Below the pieces are notes generated by a model. That model was not told where the DNA came from. It saw only the letters and a list, made by a program, of their open reading frames with translations, and searched no databases. Shown one piece after another: positions 29,129-39,237 of a stretch of 64,000 nt of DNA; within the stretch, counting starts at the first letter, position 1, and the number at the start of each line of letters is the position of its first letter. The translations under genes were made by a program, and so were the position numbers. The stretch lies in the NCBI GenBank assembly GCA_027531565.1, contig JAPZSB010000005.1:248001-312000 (forward strand). The letters run 5' to 3'. Source of the DNA: Beijerinckiaceae bacterium (GTDB lineage Bacteria > Pseudomonadota > Alphaproteobacteria > Rhizobiales > Beijerinckiaceae).

Positions 29129-29156
29129 TGAATCATCCTCTGAAGGGGATGATTCA
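29129..29156. terminator. Hairpin TGAATCATCC-N8-GGATGATTCA downstream of the acyl-CoA dehydrogenase gene
   Basis: Perfect 10-bp inverted repeat in the gap between the ACAD stop (29173) and the CoA-transferase start (29086); could instead be an operator. Confidence 0.5.
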
Positions 29157-29172
29157 GAACCTGAGCCGGCAC

Positions 29173-30306
29173 TCAGGCGAGGCTGCGGGCGATCAGCATC
29201 CGCTGGATGTCGGAAGCACCCTCGTAGATCTGGCAGACCCGGACATCGCGGTAGATCCGCTCCACCGGGAAATCCGCGAGATAGCCATAGCCACCGAAAA
29301 TCTGGATTGCGGTCGAGGCCACGCGCTCGGCCATTTCCGAGGCGAAAAGCTTGGCCATCGACGCCTCGTTCAGGGCCGGCCTGCCGGATTCGCGCAGGGC
29401 GGCGGCATGCATCACCATCTGCCGTGCGGCATGGATCTGGGTCAGCATGTCGGCCAGCTTGAAGGCGATGGCCTGATGCTCGAACAGCTTGCGGCCGAAA
29501 GTCTCGCGCTCCTTCGCATAGGCGGTTGCGGCATCAAGGGCCGCCTGCGCCATGCCCACGGCCTGCGAGGCAATGCCGATCCGCCCGCCCTCGAGATTCG
29601 AGAGGGCGATGCGATAGCCTTCGCCTTCCTCGCCCAGCCGGTATTCGGCGGGAATGCGCATCTCCTCGAAGACGAGCTGGCAGGTATCGGAGGCATGCTG
29701 CCCGAGCTTGTCCTCGACACGGCCGATCGTGTAGCCCGGCGTATCCGTCGGCACGATAAAGGCGGATATGCCTTTCTTGCCGGCATCGGGGTTCGTCACC
29801 GCGAAGACGATGACGACATTGGCATTCTTGCCGGAGGTGATGAACTGCTTCGTGCCGCTGATGACATAATGCGCGTTGCCATCCGCCCGGGCACGGGTTT
29901 TCAGCGCGGAGGCATCGGAGCCGGCCTGCGGCTCCGTGAGGGCAAAACCGCCGATCCATTGCCCGGAGGCGAGGGGCCGGAGGAACTGTTCCTTCTGCGC
30001 GGGGCTTCCGAACGTGGCGATCGGCTTGCAGCCGACCGAGTTATGCACGCTCATGATGGTCGAGACCGAGCCATCGCCGGCTGCGATTTCCTCAAGCGCC
30101 ATCGCATAGGCCACATCGCCCACCGCCGAGCCGCCCCATTCCTCCTCGACCAGCATGCCGAGGAAACCCAGTTCTCCCATCGCGGCAAGGGTTTCGCGCG
30201 GGAACCGCTTCTCGCGATCCCAGTCAGCCGCGTAAGGCCTGATCTGCTCGCGCGCGAAATCACGCGCCATATCGCGGATCATGATCTGGTCGTCGGTGGG
30301 CAGCAT
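29173..30306 (-). CDS. Acyl-CoA dehydrogenase
   Basis: [75 protein letters not shown]; start [18 protein letters not shown]. Confidence 0.95.
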   Translation of the reverse strand: MLPTDDQIMIRDMARDFAREQIRPYAADWDREKRFPRETLAAMGELGFLGMLVEEEWGGSAVGDVAYAMALEEIAAGDGSVSTIMSVHNSVGCKPIATFGSPAQKEQFLRPLASGQWIGGFALTEPQAGSDASALKTRARADGNAHYVISGTKQFITSGKNANVVIVFAVTNPDAGKKGISAFIVPTDTPGYTIGRVEDKLGQHASDTCQLVFEEMRIPAEYRLGEEGEGYRIALSNLEGGRIGIASQAVGMAQAALDAATAYAKERETFGRKLFEHQAIAFKLADMLTQIHAARQMVMHAAALRESGRPALNEASMAKLFASEMAERVASTAIQIFGGYGYLADFPVERIYRDVRVCQIYEGASDIQRMLIARSLA

Positions 30307-30394
30307 GGAAATCCCCTTGGTATGGCAATGCCGGGGGATCGAACATGGATGCCGCCGCGCTGACAAGTCTCCTGCCTGACAGAGCGGCGCGATT

Positions 30395-32386
30395 TCACGG
30401 CTTCGGGCGCTGGAACGTCTTCACTTCCGAGACATCGCCCCCGACATAGGTGAGGCGGATCGTCGCGCTCTCGATATCGGGCCGGATCCTGAGATAGGGC
30501 AGGGCGCCGGAAGGGATCGAATGCGGGTTCGCCTCGTCGCAGGGCGGCAGCTCGATCGGTTGGGCCGGCGTCTCGCCGTTATAGCCGATCTCCACCTTCC
30601 GGATCGCGCAGCGGTAGCTGACGAGATGGGTGTAATACAGCAAGTGCTGATTATGCCCGGTTCCGAAGGCAAGCCAGCTCGTCGAGAACCGGTCGAGAAT
30701 GTCGCGCATGCCGCGGATCAGGCTCTCGCGCGGATCGAAGCGCTTCACGCTGACCGGGCTCGTCACGCCATTCGAGTCGAGATAGCGCAGGGCAATATCC
30801 GTCGCCGTCTGGTTCGGCGGCATCTCGAAGCTCGGATTGGCCATCGGCTTGCCCGTGCGCGGATCGATATTCGCAAGCTGGCCGGTCGGCTTGAACTCCG
30901 TCGCATTGCCCAGCTTGACCTCGATCCGCGAGGCGGCCTCCGGCACGGTGATCGTGGCAATCCACCCGGCATTGTGCCGCATGAAGATCAGGCCAGGCTG
31001 GTCGCGCCCGTCGGCGAAGAAGGCCTTCAGCATGGATTCGCGCTTCTGGGCCCGCTCGATCCATTGCGCCAGCACGCTCTGGTCGAGGAAGAAGGGCACC
31101 AGCTTGCCCTCGCGTTCGGCCAGAAGGAAGCGTTCGGTTGCGGCCAGTTCACGGCGACGATCATCAATGGTCTGGCCGTTCTGGCGGTCCTCGCCGAATT
31201 CCTGCGCGATCAGCGCGTGGACAGGCGCGTAATCCGGGTTCGCTTCGGCGAAGGCGCCCAGCCGCGTCTGCCGCTCGACGCCCTCGAACTGCAGGATGTG
31301 AACCAGGGCTGCCGCGCGGCCCTTGCCCTTCGACAGTTCTGCGAAGACCTCGCGCGCGCCGGCCCGGCCATCTTGCGTCCGGACCAGGCTGGCAAGGCGC
31401 AGCAGCGGGTCGAGATGGTCGGTCCCCAGGGCCGCGAAGGCGAGGTAATCCCGCCGGGCGGCCGCGGCTTCGCCCCGCGCCTCGAACGAACGCGCATTAT
31501 GGTAGAGCTCCGGCGCCGTTTTCGGATCGCGGACGATCCCGCCGGATTTCGCCAGCCGGTCGAAGGCCTCTGCCGGCGTGAGATTTTCCGTGACAACCAC
31601 GCTGGCCTGCTGCGCCGGCTTCGCCAGTTCGACCGGCGGTGGTGTGACCGGCGCGGGCGGCGGCACCGGCTGCGCCAGTTGCGGAACCGCCGCCGGTGGG
31701 GCGGCACGGTCGCGGCCCATCAGGAAGGCGCCGGCCGCCACGCCGACAGCCAGTGCGGCGGCTCCGGCCACGAACGCGCCGACAGGCATGCCCGCCCTTT
31801 CGGATCTGGACATCGGCTTCGCCACGGAGGCGTTTGCGGGCTTGTCCCTCGACCCCATCTCGATCTGGAAGGCATGGACCGGATGCGGCAGGTTCTTCAC
31901 CTCCCGGCTGCCGAGATCGCGGAAGGGCACGGAGATCTTGTTGGTAACGGCCTCGTGCACATTCCGCGAGACGCAGATGCTGCCCGGCTCGGCAAGGCTC
32001 TGCAGGCGCGCGGCAATATTCACGCCGTCGCCGAGGAGATCGCCGTCGCGTTCGACCACATCGCCGATGGAAATGCCGATCCGGAAATGCATCTGGCGGC
32101 TGGCCGGGAAGGCCATGTTCCGCGTCCGAAGCGATTCCTGGATGTCGATGGCGCAGCGCGTTGCCTCGACCGCGCTCGGGAACTCGCACATCACGCCATC
32201 GCCGGCCGTATTGAAGATGCGGCCGCCGGCCCGCTTCACGAAATCATCGAAGACCGTTCGATAGGATTCGAGCCGCGCCAGCGTCTCCTCCTCGTCCTCC
32301 GAGATCAGGCGCGTGTATTCGGCGACATCCGCCGCCATGATGGCTGTGATCTTGCGCTTCACGTTCCGCTGCTCCGCCACCGCCAT
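30395..32386 (-). CDS. Class III adenylate/guanylate cyclase, membrane-anchored, with uncharacterised C-terminal extracytoplasmic region
   Basis: [94 protein letters not shown]; single [25 protein letters not shown], then a TPR-like/beta C-terminal half. Confidence 0.9.
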   Translation of the reverse strand: MAVAEQRNVKRKITAIMAADVAEYTRLISEDEEETLARLESYRTVFDDFVKRAGGRIFNTAGDGVMCEFPSAVEATRCAIDIQESLRTRNMAFPASRQMHFRIGISIGDVVERDGDLLGDGVNIAARLQSLAEPGSICVSRNVHEAVTNKISVPFRDLGSREVKNLPHPVHAFQIEMGSRDKPANASVAKPMSRSERAGMPVGAFVAGAAALAVGVAAGAFLMGRDRAAPPAAVPQLAQPVPPPAPVTPPPVELAKPAQQASVVVTENLTPAEAFDRLAKSGGIVRDPKTAPELYHNARSFEARGEAAAARRDYLAFAALGTDHLDPLLRLASLVRTQDGRAGAREVFAELSKGKGRAAALVHILQFEGVERQTRLGAFAEANPDYAPVHALIAQEFGEDRQNGQTIDDRRRELAATERFLLAEREGKLVPFFLDQSVLAQWIERAQKRESMLKAFFADGRDQPGLIFMRHNAGWIATITVPEAASRIEVKLGNATEFKPTGQLANIDPRTGKPMANPSFEMPPNQTATDIALRYLDSNGVTSPVSVKRFDPRESLIRGMRDILDRFSTSWLAFGTGHNQHLLYYTHLVSYRCAIRKVEIGYNGETPAQPIELPPCDEANPHSIPSGALPYLRIRPDIESATIRLTYVGGDVSEVKTFQRPKP

Positions 32387-32425
32387 GGATCATGGCGCTC
32401 AACGAGGGTTCAAGGTGACACACCA

Positions 32426-32462
32426 TGCGACGGCGCACAAAGCAGTGCTGTGCGGCGGCGCA
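32426..32462. repeat. Tandem dyads TGCG-N4-CGCA, 25-bp spacing
   Basis: TGCGACGGCGCACA (32426) and TGCGGCGGCGCACA (32451), 13 of 14 identical, upstream of the cyclase start. Confidence 0.5.
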
Positions 32463-32487
32463 CAGTTTCCCCCGCCAGTTTCCCCGC

Positions 32488-33378
32488 TCAGTGATCCTCG
32501 GACTGGCTGCGGATCCAGTCGAGCAGGGTCTCTGCCGCCTTGCTGAGGGGGCGGGCCCTATGCGGCACCAGCACATGGTAGCCGAGCCGGCTCTGGTAGG
32601 AATACCCGCCGGGATTGACGAGTTCGCCCCGCTCCAGCTCCTCGGCTACCAGGCAGCGCGACATCATCGCGATGCCCATGCCGCAACGCACGGCCCGGAT
32701 CAGCACCTGCGAGATGTCGAAGCTCTGCGCGATCTGCCGGTCATCCAGCAGGGGCAGGCCATTGGCCTCGCAGAATTCCCGCCAGACATCAGGGGATTGG
32801 GCGTGGATGAAACGCGGCAGCCTGAACAGCTCCTCGAGCGGCAGGTCATGCGGCGTGCCGGGCGGCGCGATCAGCACCCGCTCCCGGCCGACAAGCGGCG
32901 TCGAATCCGCATCCAGCCATGGCCCGGCGCCGAAACGGATCTCGATCTCCGCGCCGCCCCGGTCGAATTCCGACGAGACAAGGAAGGTGGAGAATTGCAC
33001 GTCGATATCCGGATGGGCGGCGAGGAACGCGCCGAGGCGCGGAAACAGCCAGCGATCCGCGATCATCGCCAGCACGCGCATGATCACCACCTTCCGCGTG
33101 GTGCCCTCCCGCGAGGCGCGGCTGCACACCCGCTCCACATCGTCGAGCAGCGGCTGGATGTCGCCCAGCAGGCGTGTGCCGATGGCGTTGGGAATGAGCC
33201 CGCCCTTGGTGCGCGAGAAGAGCGGCAGGCCGATGAACCGCTCCATCGCCTGGATCTGTTTCGAGACGGCACTCTGGGTCAGGCCGAGATGATGCGCCGC
33301 TTCCGAGCAGGAACGCCGGATCGCCACCTCCTCGAACGTGGCGAGGGCCGAGAGCGGGGGCAGGGCGCGGCGGGGCAT
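32488..33378 (-). CDS. LysR family transcriptional regulator (GcvA-like)
   Basis: MPRRALPPLSALATFEEVAIRRSCSEAAHHLGLTQSAVSKQIQAMERFIGLPLFSR HTH; start internal to the 897-aa listed ORF. Confidence 0.93.
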   Translation of the reverse strand: MPRRALPPLSALATFEEVAIRRSCSEAAHHLGLTQSAVSKQIQAMERFIGLPLFSRTKGGLIPNAIGTRLLGDIQPLLDDVERVCSRASREGTTRKVVIMRVLAMIADRWLFPRLGAFLAAHPDIDVQFSTFLVSSEFDRGGAEIEIRFGAGPWLDADSTPLVGRERVLIAPPGTPHDLPLEELFRLPRFIHAQSPDVWREFCEANGLPLLDDRQIAQSFDISQVLIRAVRCGMGIAMMSRCLVAEELERGELVNPGGYSYQSRLGYHVLVPHRARPLSKAAETLLDWIRSQSEDH

Positions 33379-33402
33379 CAGGGATCTCGATATTCGATCG
33401 CG

Positions 33403-33425
33403 GAATAATCGGATGAATATTATTC
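33403..33425. promoter_or_regulatory. Dyad GAATAAT-N9-ATTATTC, candidate LysR binding site
   Basis: GAATAATCGGATGAATATTATTC, 25 bp upstream of lysR start, in the divergent region facing the Dpp-type operon. Confidence 0.55.
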
Positions 33426-33579
33426 GGTTCACGAATGTCCACCTGTTTTGTAGGGTCACGCAGCTCTTTCGCGCGTTCCGGAGAATCCGCTTGATTTTGC
33501 CGGGGCAAAACGGTCGACTTGAGCCACCAACAGCCCGGCCGTTCTTCGCAGCGGCGGCCGGAGACAAGGGAGAGTTGTG

Positions 33580-35172
33580 ATGAATCTTCGGAAATTTCTG
33601 CTGGCCGCCGGTGCGGCCATCGCGTTGTCGGTGGCGTTGTCGCCGGCCCATGCGGTGACGCTTCGCTATGCCAACCAGGGCGACCTGAAGTCGCTTGACC
33701 CCTACACCCTCAATGAAACCACCGCCAACGCCCATCTCGGACATGTCTATGAAGGCCTGACCTCGCGCGGCAAGGACCTCAAGATCGGCCCGGGCCTTGC
33801 CGAGCGCTGGGAAGTTCTCGATGGTGCCAAGCGCTGGCGCTTCCACCTGCGCAAGGGCGTGAAGTTCCACAATGGCGAGGATTTCACCGCTGACGACGTG
33901 ATCTTCTCGGCAGACAGGGTGCGCGCCACCGGCTCCAACTTCCAGACCCGCGTTCCGAAAGGCGCGAAGTTCGTGAAGGTCGACAGCCATACCGTCGATG
34001 TCGAGCTGGAAAGCCCGAACCCGATCATGATCGCCCAGTGGGATACCTGGTACATCATGTCGAAGAAGTGGGCCGAGGCGAACAACGCCGTCGCGCCGAC
34101 CCCGGCTGCCGCCACGACGCCGAGCCATGCCTCGCTCAACACCAACGGCACCGGTCCGTTCCGCATCGAGAGCCATCAGCCCGGCGTGAAGACGGTTTTC
34201 AAGGTCAATGCGGCCTGGTGGGGCAAGAAGGAGCATAATCTCGACGAGATCGTCTTCACGCCGATCCCGAATGACGCCACCCGCGTCGCGGCGCTCCTGT
34301 CGGGTGAGGTCGATGTCATCGAGCCGGTTCCGGTGCAGGATATCGCCCGCGTGAATTCCTCCACCAGCGCCAAGGTTCTGGCCGGGCCCGAACTCCGCAC
34401 GATCTTCCTCGGTTTCGACCAGATCCGCGACGAGCTGCTGGAATCGAACGTGAAGGGCAAGAACCCCTTCAAGGACGTGCGCGTGCGGCAGGCCTTCAAC
34501 ATGGCCATCGACAAGGAGACGATCAAGGCGCGCGTCATGCGGGGCCTGTCGACTCCGTCGGCGATCATGATCGCGCCGTCGCTCTTCACGCATTCGAAGG
34601 ATTTCACGAGCCCGAAATTCGATCCGGACGCCGCCAAGAAGCTTCTGGCGGATGCCGGCTATCCGAACGGCTTCGAAGTGGGGATGGATTGCCCGAACGA
34701 CCGCTATGTCAATGACGGCCCGATCTGCCAGGCCGTGGTCGGCATGCTGGCCCGCATCGGCGTGAAGGTGAACCTCAACGCCCAGCCCAAGGCCCAGTAT
34801 TTCGCCAAGGTGCTGAAGTCGGGCGGCTACAAGACCTCGTTCTACCTGCTCGGCTGGACGCCCGGGACGTTTGACAGCCACAATGTGCTGCACGACATCC
34901 ATGGCTGCCGCTCCGAGGGCTCGCCGCGCGGCGAGTCCAATCTCGGCGGCTACTGCAACAAGAAGGTCGACGAGCTGACCGACAAGATCCTCGTCGAGAG
35001 CGATCCCGTGAAGCGCGATGCGATGATCAAGGAAGCCTTCCAGATCACGACGGGCGAATTCGGCTACGTTCCGCTGCACCAGCAGGCCCTCAGCTGGGGC
35101 GTCTCGCAGAAGGTCGAGCTGTCGCAGCGCGCCGACAACTCCGTCCTGCTCTACTGGGCGAAGAAGAACTGA
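33580..35172 (+). CDS. Peptide-type ABC transporter substrate-binding protein (SBP_bac_5)
   Basis: Signal peptide; LRYANQGDLKSLDPYTLNETTANAHLGHVYEGL, WRFHLRKGVKFHNGEDFTADDVIFS; GTG at 33577 also possible. Confidence 0.95.
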   Translation: MNLRKFLLAAGAAIALSVALSPAHAVTLRYANQGDLKSLDPYTLNETTANAHLGHVYEGLTSRGKDLKIGPGLAERWEVLDGAKRWRFHLRKGVKFHNGEDFTADDVIFSADRVRATGSNFQTRVPKGAKFVKVDSHTVDVELESPNPIMIAQWDTWYIMSKKWAEANNAVAPTPAAATTPSHASLNTNGTGPFRIESHQPGVKTVFKVNAAWWGKKEHNLDEIVFTPIPNDATRVAALLSGEVDVIEPVPVQDIARVNSSTSAKVLAGPELRTIFLGFDQIRDELLESNVKGKNPFKDVRVRQAFNMAIDKETIKARVMRGLSTPSAIMIAPSLFTHSKDFTSPKFDPDAAKKLLADAGYPNGFEVGMDCPNDRYVNDGPICQAVVGMLARIGVKVNLNAQPKAQYFAKVLKSGGYKTSFYLLGWTPGTFDSHNVLHDIHGCRSEGSPRGESNLGGYCNKKVDELTDKILVESDPVKRDAMIKEAFQITTGEFGYVPLHQQALSWGVSQKVELSQRADNSVLLYWAKKN

Positions 35173-35186
35173 CTCGGTCATCCCGA

Positions 35187-35220
35187 GGGGCGGCTCTTTC
35201 TGGCCGCCCCTTCCTTTTTT
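35187..35220 (+). terminator. Rho-independent terminator/attenuator after the substrate-binding protein gene
   Basis: GGGGCGGC-tctttctg-GCCGCCCC followed by TTCCTTTTTT, between the SBP stop and the permease gene of the same operon. Confidence 0.85.
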
Positions 35221-35255
35221 GACCCAGGCCTTTCCGCAAGAATTGGAACCGTTGC

Positions 35256-36233
35256 ATGCTCGCGTTCGTGATCCGGCGCATCATGCAGTCGGCGGCTGTC
35301 ATGCTGGCTGTCGCCCTGATTGCATTCCTGATGTTCCGCTTTGTCGGCGATCCGGTGAACCAGATGGTCGGCGTGGATACGCCGCAGGAAGAGGTGGCGC
35401 GGCTGCGTGAATCCCTCGGCCTGAACGATCCCACCATCGTCCAGTTCGGCCGTTTCATCGGGAATGCGTTGCATTTCGATTTCGGCGTGTCCTACCAGTT
35501 CCGCCAGCCGGTCACGCGGCTGCTGGCGGAGCGGGCGCCCGCCACCCTTGAGCTCGCCTTCACCGCCGCAGCCTTCGCGCTGGTGGTCGGGCTGATCATG
35601 GGGGTCTATTGCGCGCTGCGCCGGGATTCCTGGCTCGCCCAGCTCTTCCAGGCCATCTCGCTGATCGGCGTCAGCCTGCCGACCTTCCTGATCGGCATCC
35701 TGCTGATCTACCTCTTTGCCGTCGTGCTCGGCTGGCTGCCCTCCAACGGGCGCGGGCAGGTGGTGAAGATCGGCGACTGGTGGACCACCGGGTTCCTGAC
35801 GACATCCGGCCTCCGTGCGCTGGTCCTGCCGGCCATCACGCTCGGCCTGTTCCAGATGACGTTGATCATGCGCCTCGTCCGGGCCGAGATGCTGGAAGTC
35901 ATGCGCACGGATTACATCAAGTTCGCCAAGGCCCGGGGCCTGCGCACGCGGTCGATCCATTTCGGCCACGCGCTGAAGAACACGCTGATCCCGGTCATCA
36001 CAATTGCCGGTCTGCAGCTTGGCTCGATCATTGCGTTCGCGATCATCACCGAAACCGTCTTCAACTGGCCCGGCATGGGCCTGCTTTTCCTGAAGGCCGT
36101 GCAGAATGTCGATATCCCGATCATGGCTGCCTATCTGATGCTGATCGGCCTGCTTTTCGTCCTCATCAACCTTCTGGTCGACCTGACCTACGGGCTGGTG
36201 GATCCGCGCCTGCGCATCGCGATGAGGAGCTGA
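35256..36233 (+). CDS. Peptide-type ABC transporter permease (DppB-like)
   Basis: DppB N-terminus MLAFVIRRIMQSAAVMLAVALIAFLMFRFVGDPVNQM, EAA-type motif RTDYIKFAKARGL. Confidence 0.95.
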   Translation: MLAFVIRRIMQSAAVMLAVALIAFLMFRFVGDPVNQMVGVDTPQEEVARLRESLGLNDPTIVQFGRFIGNALHFDFGVSYQFRQPVTRLLAERAPATLELAFTAAAFALVVGLIMGVYCALRRDSWLAQLFQAISLIGVSLPTFLIGILLIYLFAVVLGWLPSNGRGQVVKIGDWWTTGFLTTSGLRALVLPAITLGLFQMTLIMRLVRAEMLEVMRTDYIKFAKARGLRTRSIHFGHALKNTLIPVITIAGLQLGSIIAFAIITETVFNWPGMGLLFLKAVQNVDIPIMAAYLMLIGLLFVLINLLVDLTYGLVDPRLRIAMRS

Positions 36234-36236
36234 GCC

Positions 36237-37202
36237 ATGCCGACACCCACGCCCGAGGAAGTGAAGGGACTGGTCGGCGGCGGCGCCGGCTCGCCCGTCA
36301 TCCGCAAGATCCTCGATTCCGACATCCTCTACAGCTTCCGCTCGTCGAAACTCACCATGTTGGCGGCGACAATCGTCTTCCTCTGCTTCTTCGGTGCCCT
36401 CTTCGCGCCCTGGATCGCCCCGTTCGATCCGTTCGATCCGGCCAAGGTGTTCCTCTCGGATGCCTCGATCCCGCCGGTCTGGCAGCAGGGCGGGGACCCG
36501 CGCTTCGTGATCGGCACGGATGACCAGGGCCGCGACATGTTCTCCGCCATTCTCTACGGCCTGCGGGTCTCGCTGGCGGTCGGCGGCCTGGGCGTCCTGC
36601 TGGCGGCTGTCATCGGCATCACCCTTGGCCTCGTCGCGGGCTATATGGGCGGCCGGATCGATGCGATCATCATGCGCATCGCCGATGTCCAGCTGACCTT
36701 CCCGGCCATCCTCATCGCGCTGCTCATCGACGGCGTCGCGCAGGGCCTGTTCCGCGGCCTCCCGCGCGAACAATCAGCCATTCCGGTGCTGGTCATCTCG
36801 ATCGGCCTGTCCTTCTGGGTGCAATATGCCCGCACCATCCGGGGCTCGACTCTGGTCGAGAAGAACAAGGATTATGTCCATGCCGCCCGTCTGGTCGGCC
36901 TGCCGGCGCCCATCATCATGCTGCGGCATGTCCTGCCGAACGTGATCGGGCCGGTTCTTGTCATCCTGACCATCAATCTCGGCCTGGCCGTCATCACCGA
37001 GGCGACCCTGTCCTTCCTCGGCGTCGGCCTGCCGCCGACCCAGCCGTCGCTCGGCACGCTGATCTCGATCGGGAACAAATACCTGTTTTCCGGTGACTGG
37101 TGGATCGTTGCCTTCCCGGGCGCCACGCTGGCCATCCTCGTGCTGGCCGTGAACCTGCTGGGTGACTGGCTGCGCGATGCGCTCAACCCGCGGCTGAGGT
37201 GA
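36237..37202 (+). CDS. Peptide-type ABC transporter permease (DppC-like)
   Basis: FVIGTDDQGRDMFSAILYGLRVSLAVG, YMGGRIDAIIMRIADVQLTFPAILIALLI, LSFLGVGLPPTQPSLG. Confidence 0.95.
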   Translation: MPTPTPEEVKGLVGGGAGSPVIRKILDSDILYSFRSSKLTMLAATIVFLCFFGALFAPWIAPFDPFDPAKVFLSDASIPPVWQQGGDPRFVIGTDDQGRDMFSAILYGLRVSLAVGGLGVLLAAVIGITLGLVAGYMGGRIDAIIMRIADVQLTFPAILIALLIDGVAQGLFRGLPREQSAIPVLVISIGLSFWVQYARTIRGSTLVEKNKDYVHAARLVGLPAPIIMLRHVLPNVIGPVLVILTINLGLAVITEATLSFLGVGLPPTQPSLGTLISIGNKYLFSGDWWIVAFPGATLAILVLAVNLLGDWLRDALNPRLR

Positions 37203-37205
37203 GAC

Positions 37206-38225
37206 ATGACCGAACCTGTCATCTCTGTCCGCGATCTCCGTGTCGAATTCGTCACCCGCAAGGGAATCCTGAAGGCGATCGACGGCGTATCCTTCGACAT
37301 CATGCCCGGCGAGGTTCTGGGCGTGGTCGGTGAATCCGGCGCCGGCAAATCCGTTACCGGCTCGGCCATTATCGGCCTGATCGAGCCGCCCGGCCGCATT
37401 GCCGGCGGCGAGATCCGGCTGCATGGCCAGCGGATCGACAATCTCGACCCCGAGGCGATGCGGCGCATCCGGGGCCGCAAGATCGCGATGATCTTCCAGG
37501 ATCCGCTGACCTCGCTCAATCCGCTTTACCGGGTCGGCGAGCAACTGGTCGAGACCATCCTCACCCATACCGATCTCAGCCCCCCGGCGGCCCGTGCGCG
37601 CGCCATCGACCTGCTCAATGAAGTCGGCATTCCCGCGCCGGAGCGTCGGATCGACGGCTATCCGCATGAATTCTCCGGCGGCATGCGCCAGCGTGTCGTG
37701 ATCGCGCTTGCCCTCTGCGCCGAGCCGGATTTCATCGTCGCGGACGAACCGACCACTGCGCTCGATGTCTCGGTGCAGGCGCAGATCATCGCCCTGATCC
37801 GCAAGCTCTGCCGCGAGCGCGGCACTGCCGTCATGCTGGTGACGCACGACATGGGCGTGATCGCCGAGACGGCAGATCGCGTGGCGGTGATGTATGCCGG
37901 CCGTGTCGCCGAGATCGGCCCCGTGCGCGATGTGGTCAAGCATCCGCTCCACCCCTATGCCAAGGGGCTGATGGGCGCCATCCCCACGCTCGAGGCCGAG
38001 GCCGAACGGCTGGTCCAGATTCCCGGCTCGATGCCGCGCCTGTCGAACATTCCGCAGGGTTGTGCCTTCAATCCGCGTTGCGATCGCGTGTTCGAGCGAT
38101 GCCGCGTCGAACGGCCCGATCCGGATACGCCGCGTTTCGGGCTGGAAGGGGAGGCGCCCCTCATGCCCGGCCATCGCGTGGCCTGCCATCTCTACACCCG
38201 GAACCCTGTCGAGAACGCCTCATGA
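37206..38225 (+). CDS. Peptide-type ABC transporter ATP-binding protein (DppD-like)
   Basis: [54 protein letters not shown]; oligopeptide ABC C-terminal Cys motif. Confidence 0.95.
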   Translation: MTEPVISVRDLRVEFVTRKGILKAIDGVSFDIMPGEVLGVVGESGAGKSVTGSAIIGLIEPPGRIAGGEIRLHGQRIDNLDPEAMRRIRGRKIAMIFQDPLTSLNPLYRVGEQLVETILTHTDLSPPAARARAIDLLNEVGIPAPERRIDGYPHEFSGGMRQRVVIALALCAEPDFIVADEPTTALDVSVQAQIIALIRKLCRERGTAVMLVTHDMGVIAETADRVAVMYAGRVAEIGPVRDVVKHPLHPYAKGLMGAIPTLEAEAERLVQIPGSMPRLSNIPQGCAFNPRCDRVFERCRVERPDPDTPRFGLEGEAPLMPGHRVACHLYTRNPVENAS

Positions 38226-39223
38226 TGGCGCAAGCGAAACCCAGCGAAACCTTTGTTGATGTCCGCGATCTGAAGCGCGTCTTCGACGTCTCCCGGCCCT
38301 GGCTCAACCGGGTGATCGAGCGCCAGCCCAAGGCTTTCCTCAAGGCGGTCGATGGCCTTTCCTTCGAGATCCGGCGCGGCGAGACCTTCGCGCTGGTCGG
38401 CGAATCCGGCTCCGGCAAGTCCACTGTTGCGCGGATGGCGGTCGGCCTCCTGCCGGTCAGCGGAGGCACCGTGACGATCGACGGCGTCTCGATGACGGAT
38501 GTGAAGGACAGCCAGACGCGGCAGCAACTGCGCAAGCGGATCCAGATGATCTTCCAGGATCCCTATGCCAGCCTCAATCCGCGCTGGCGCGTCGAACGGA
38601 TCATTGCCGAGCCGATCCATGCCTTCGGGCTCCTCAAGGGCGCGCAGGTCACGGAACGGGTGGGTGACTTGCTGACCCTGGTCGGCCTCCATCCCGATGA
38701 CGGGCGCAAATTCCCGCATGAATTCTCGGGCGGCCAGCGCCAGCGGATCGCCATTGCCCGCGCGCTTGCCTCCAGCGCCGAATTCATCGTGTGCGACGAG
38801 CCGACCTCCGCGCTCGATGTTTCCGTGCAGGCGCAGATCCTCAACCTCATGCGCGATCTCCAGAAGGAGTTCGGCCTGACTTACCTCTTCATCTCGCACA
38901 ATCTCGCGGTGGTCCGGCACATGGCGGACCGGATCGGTGTGATGTATCTCGGGCGGCTGGTGGAGATCAGCGAAGGAAAGCGGCTTTTCTCGGCGCCGCG
39001 CCATCCCTATACGCGGATGCTGCTGGATGCCGTGCCGGATCTCGGCATGACAGGCCGCCAGCGACAGATGGTGGCTGGCGAGATCCCCAATCCGATCAAT
39101 CCGCCTTCGGGCTGCACGTTCCATCCGCGTTGCCCGCTCGCCAACGAGCGCTGCAAGCGGGAGGCACCGGCCATGATCGATGGTGTCGCCTGCCATGCCG
39201 TGCAGGAGGGCAGGGTGGTCTGA
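38222..39223 (+). CDS. Peptide-type ABC transporter ATP-binding protein (DppF-like)
   Basis: [56 protein letters not shown]; 4-bp overlap with dppD-like gene. Confidence 0.95.
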   Translation: MMAQAKPSETFVDVRDLKRVFDVSRPWLNRVIERQPKAFLKAVDGLSFEIRRGETFALVGESGSGKSTVARMAVGLLPVSGGTVTIDGVSMTDVKDSQTRQQLRKRIQMIFQDPYASLNPRWRVERIIAEPIHAFGLLKGAQVTERVGDLLTLVGLHPDDGRKFPHEFSGGQRQRIAIARALASSAEFIVCDEPTSALDVSVQAQILNLMRDLQKEFGLTYLFISHNLAVVRHMADRIGVMYLGRLVEISEGKRLFSAPRHPYTRMLLDAVPDLGMTGRQRQMVAGEIPNPINPPSGCTFHPRCPLANERCKREAPAMIDGVACHAVQEGRVV

Positions 39224-39237
39224 AGGGCAGGGTTCGC

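Noticed and set aside
30521-32494. 657-aa plus-strand ORF
   Set aside because: Antisense to the cyclase gene; shadow ORF from high GC3, no recognisable domain.
32488-35181. 897-aa minus-strand ORF
   Set aside because: Only its C-terminal 297 codons are the LysR gene. The rest is antisense to the well-supported substrate-binding protein gene and shows shadow-ORF composition (R/H/G/E/D-rich, no motifs).
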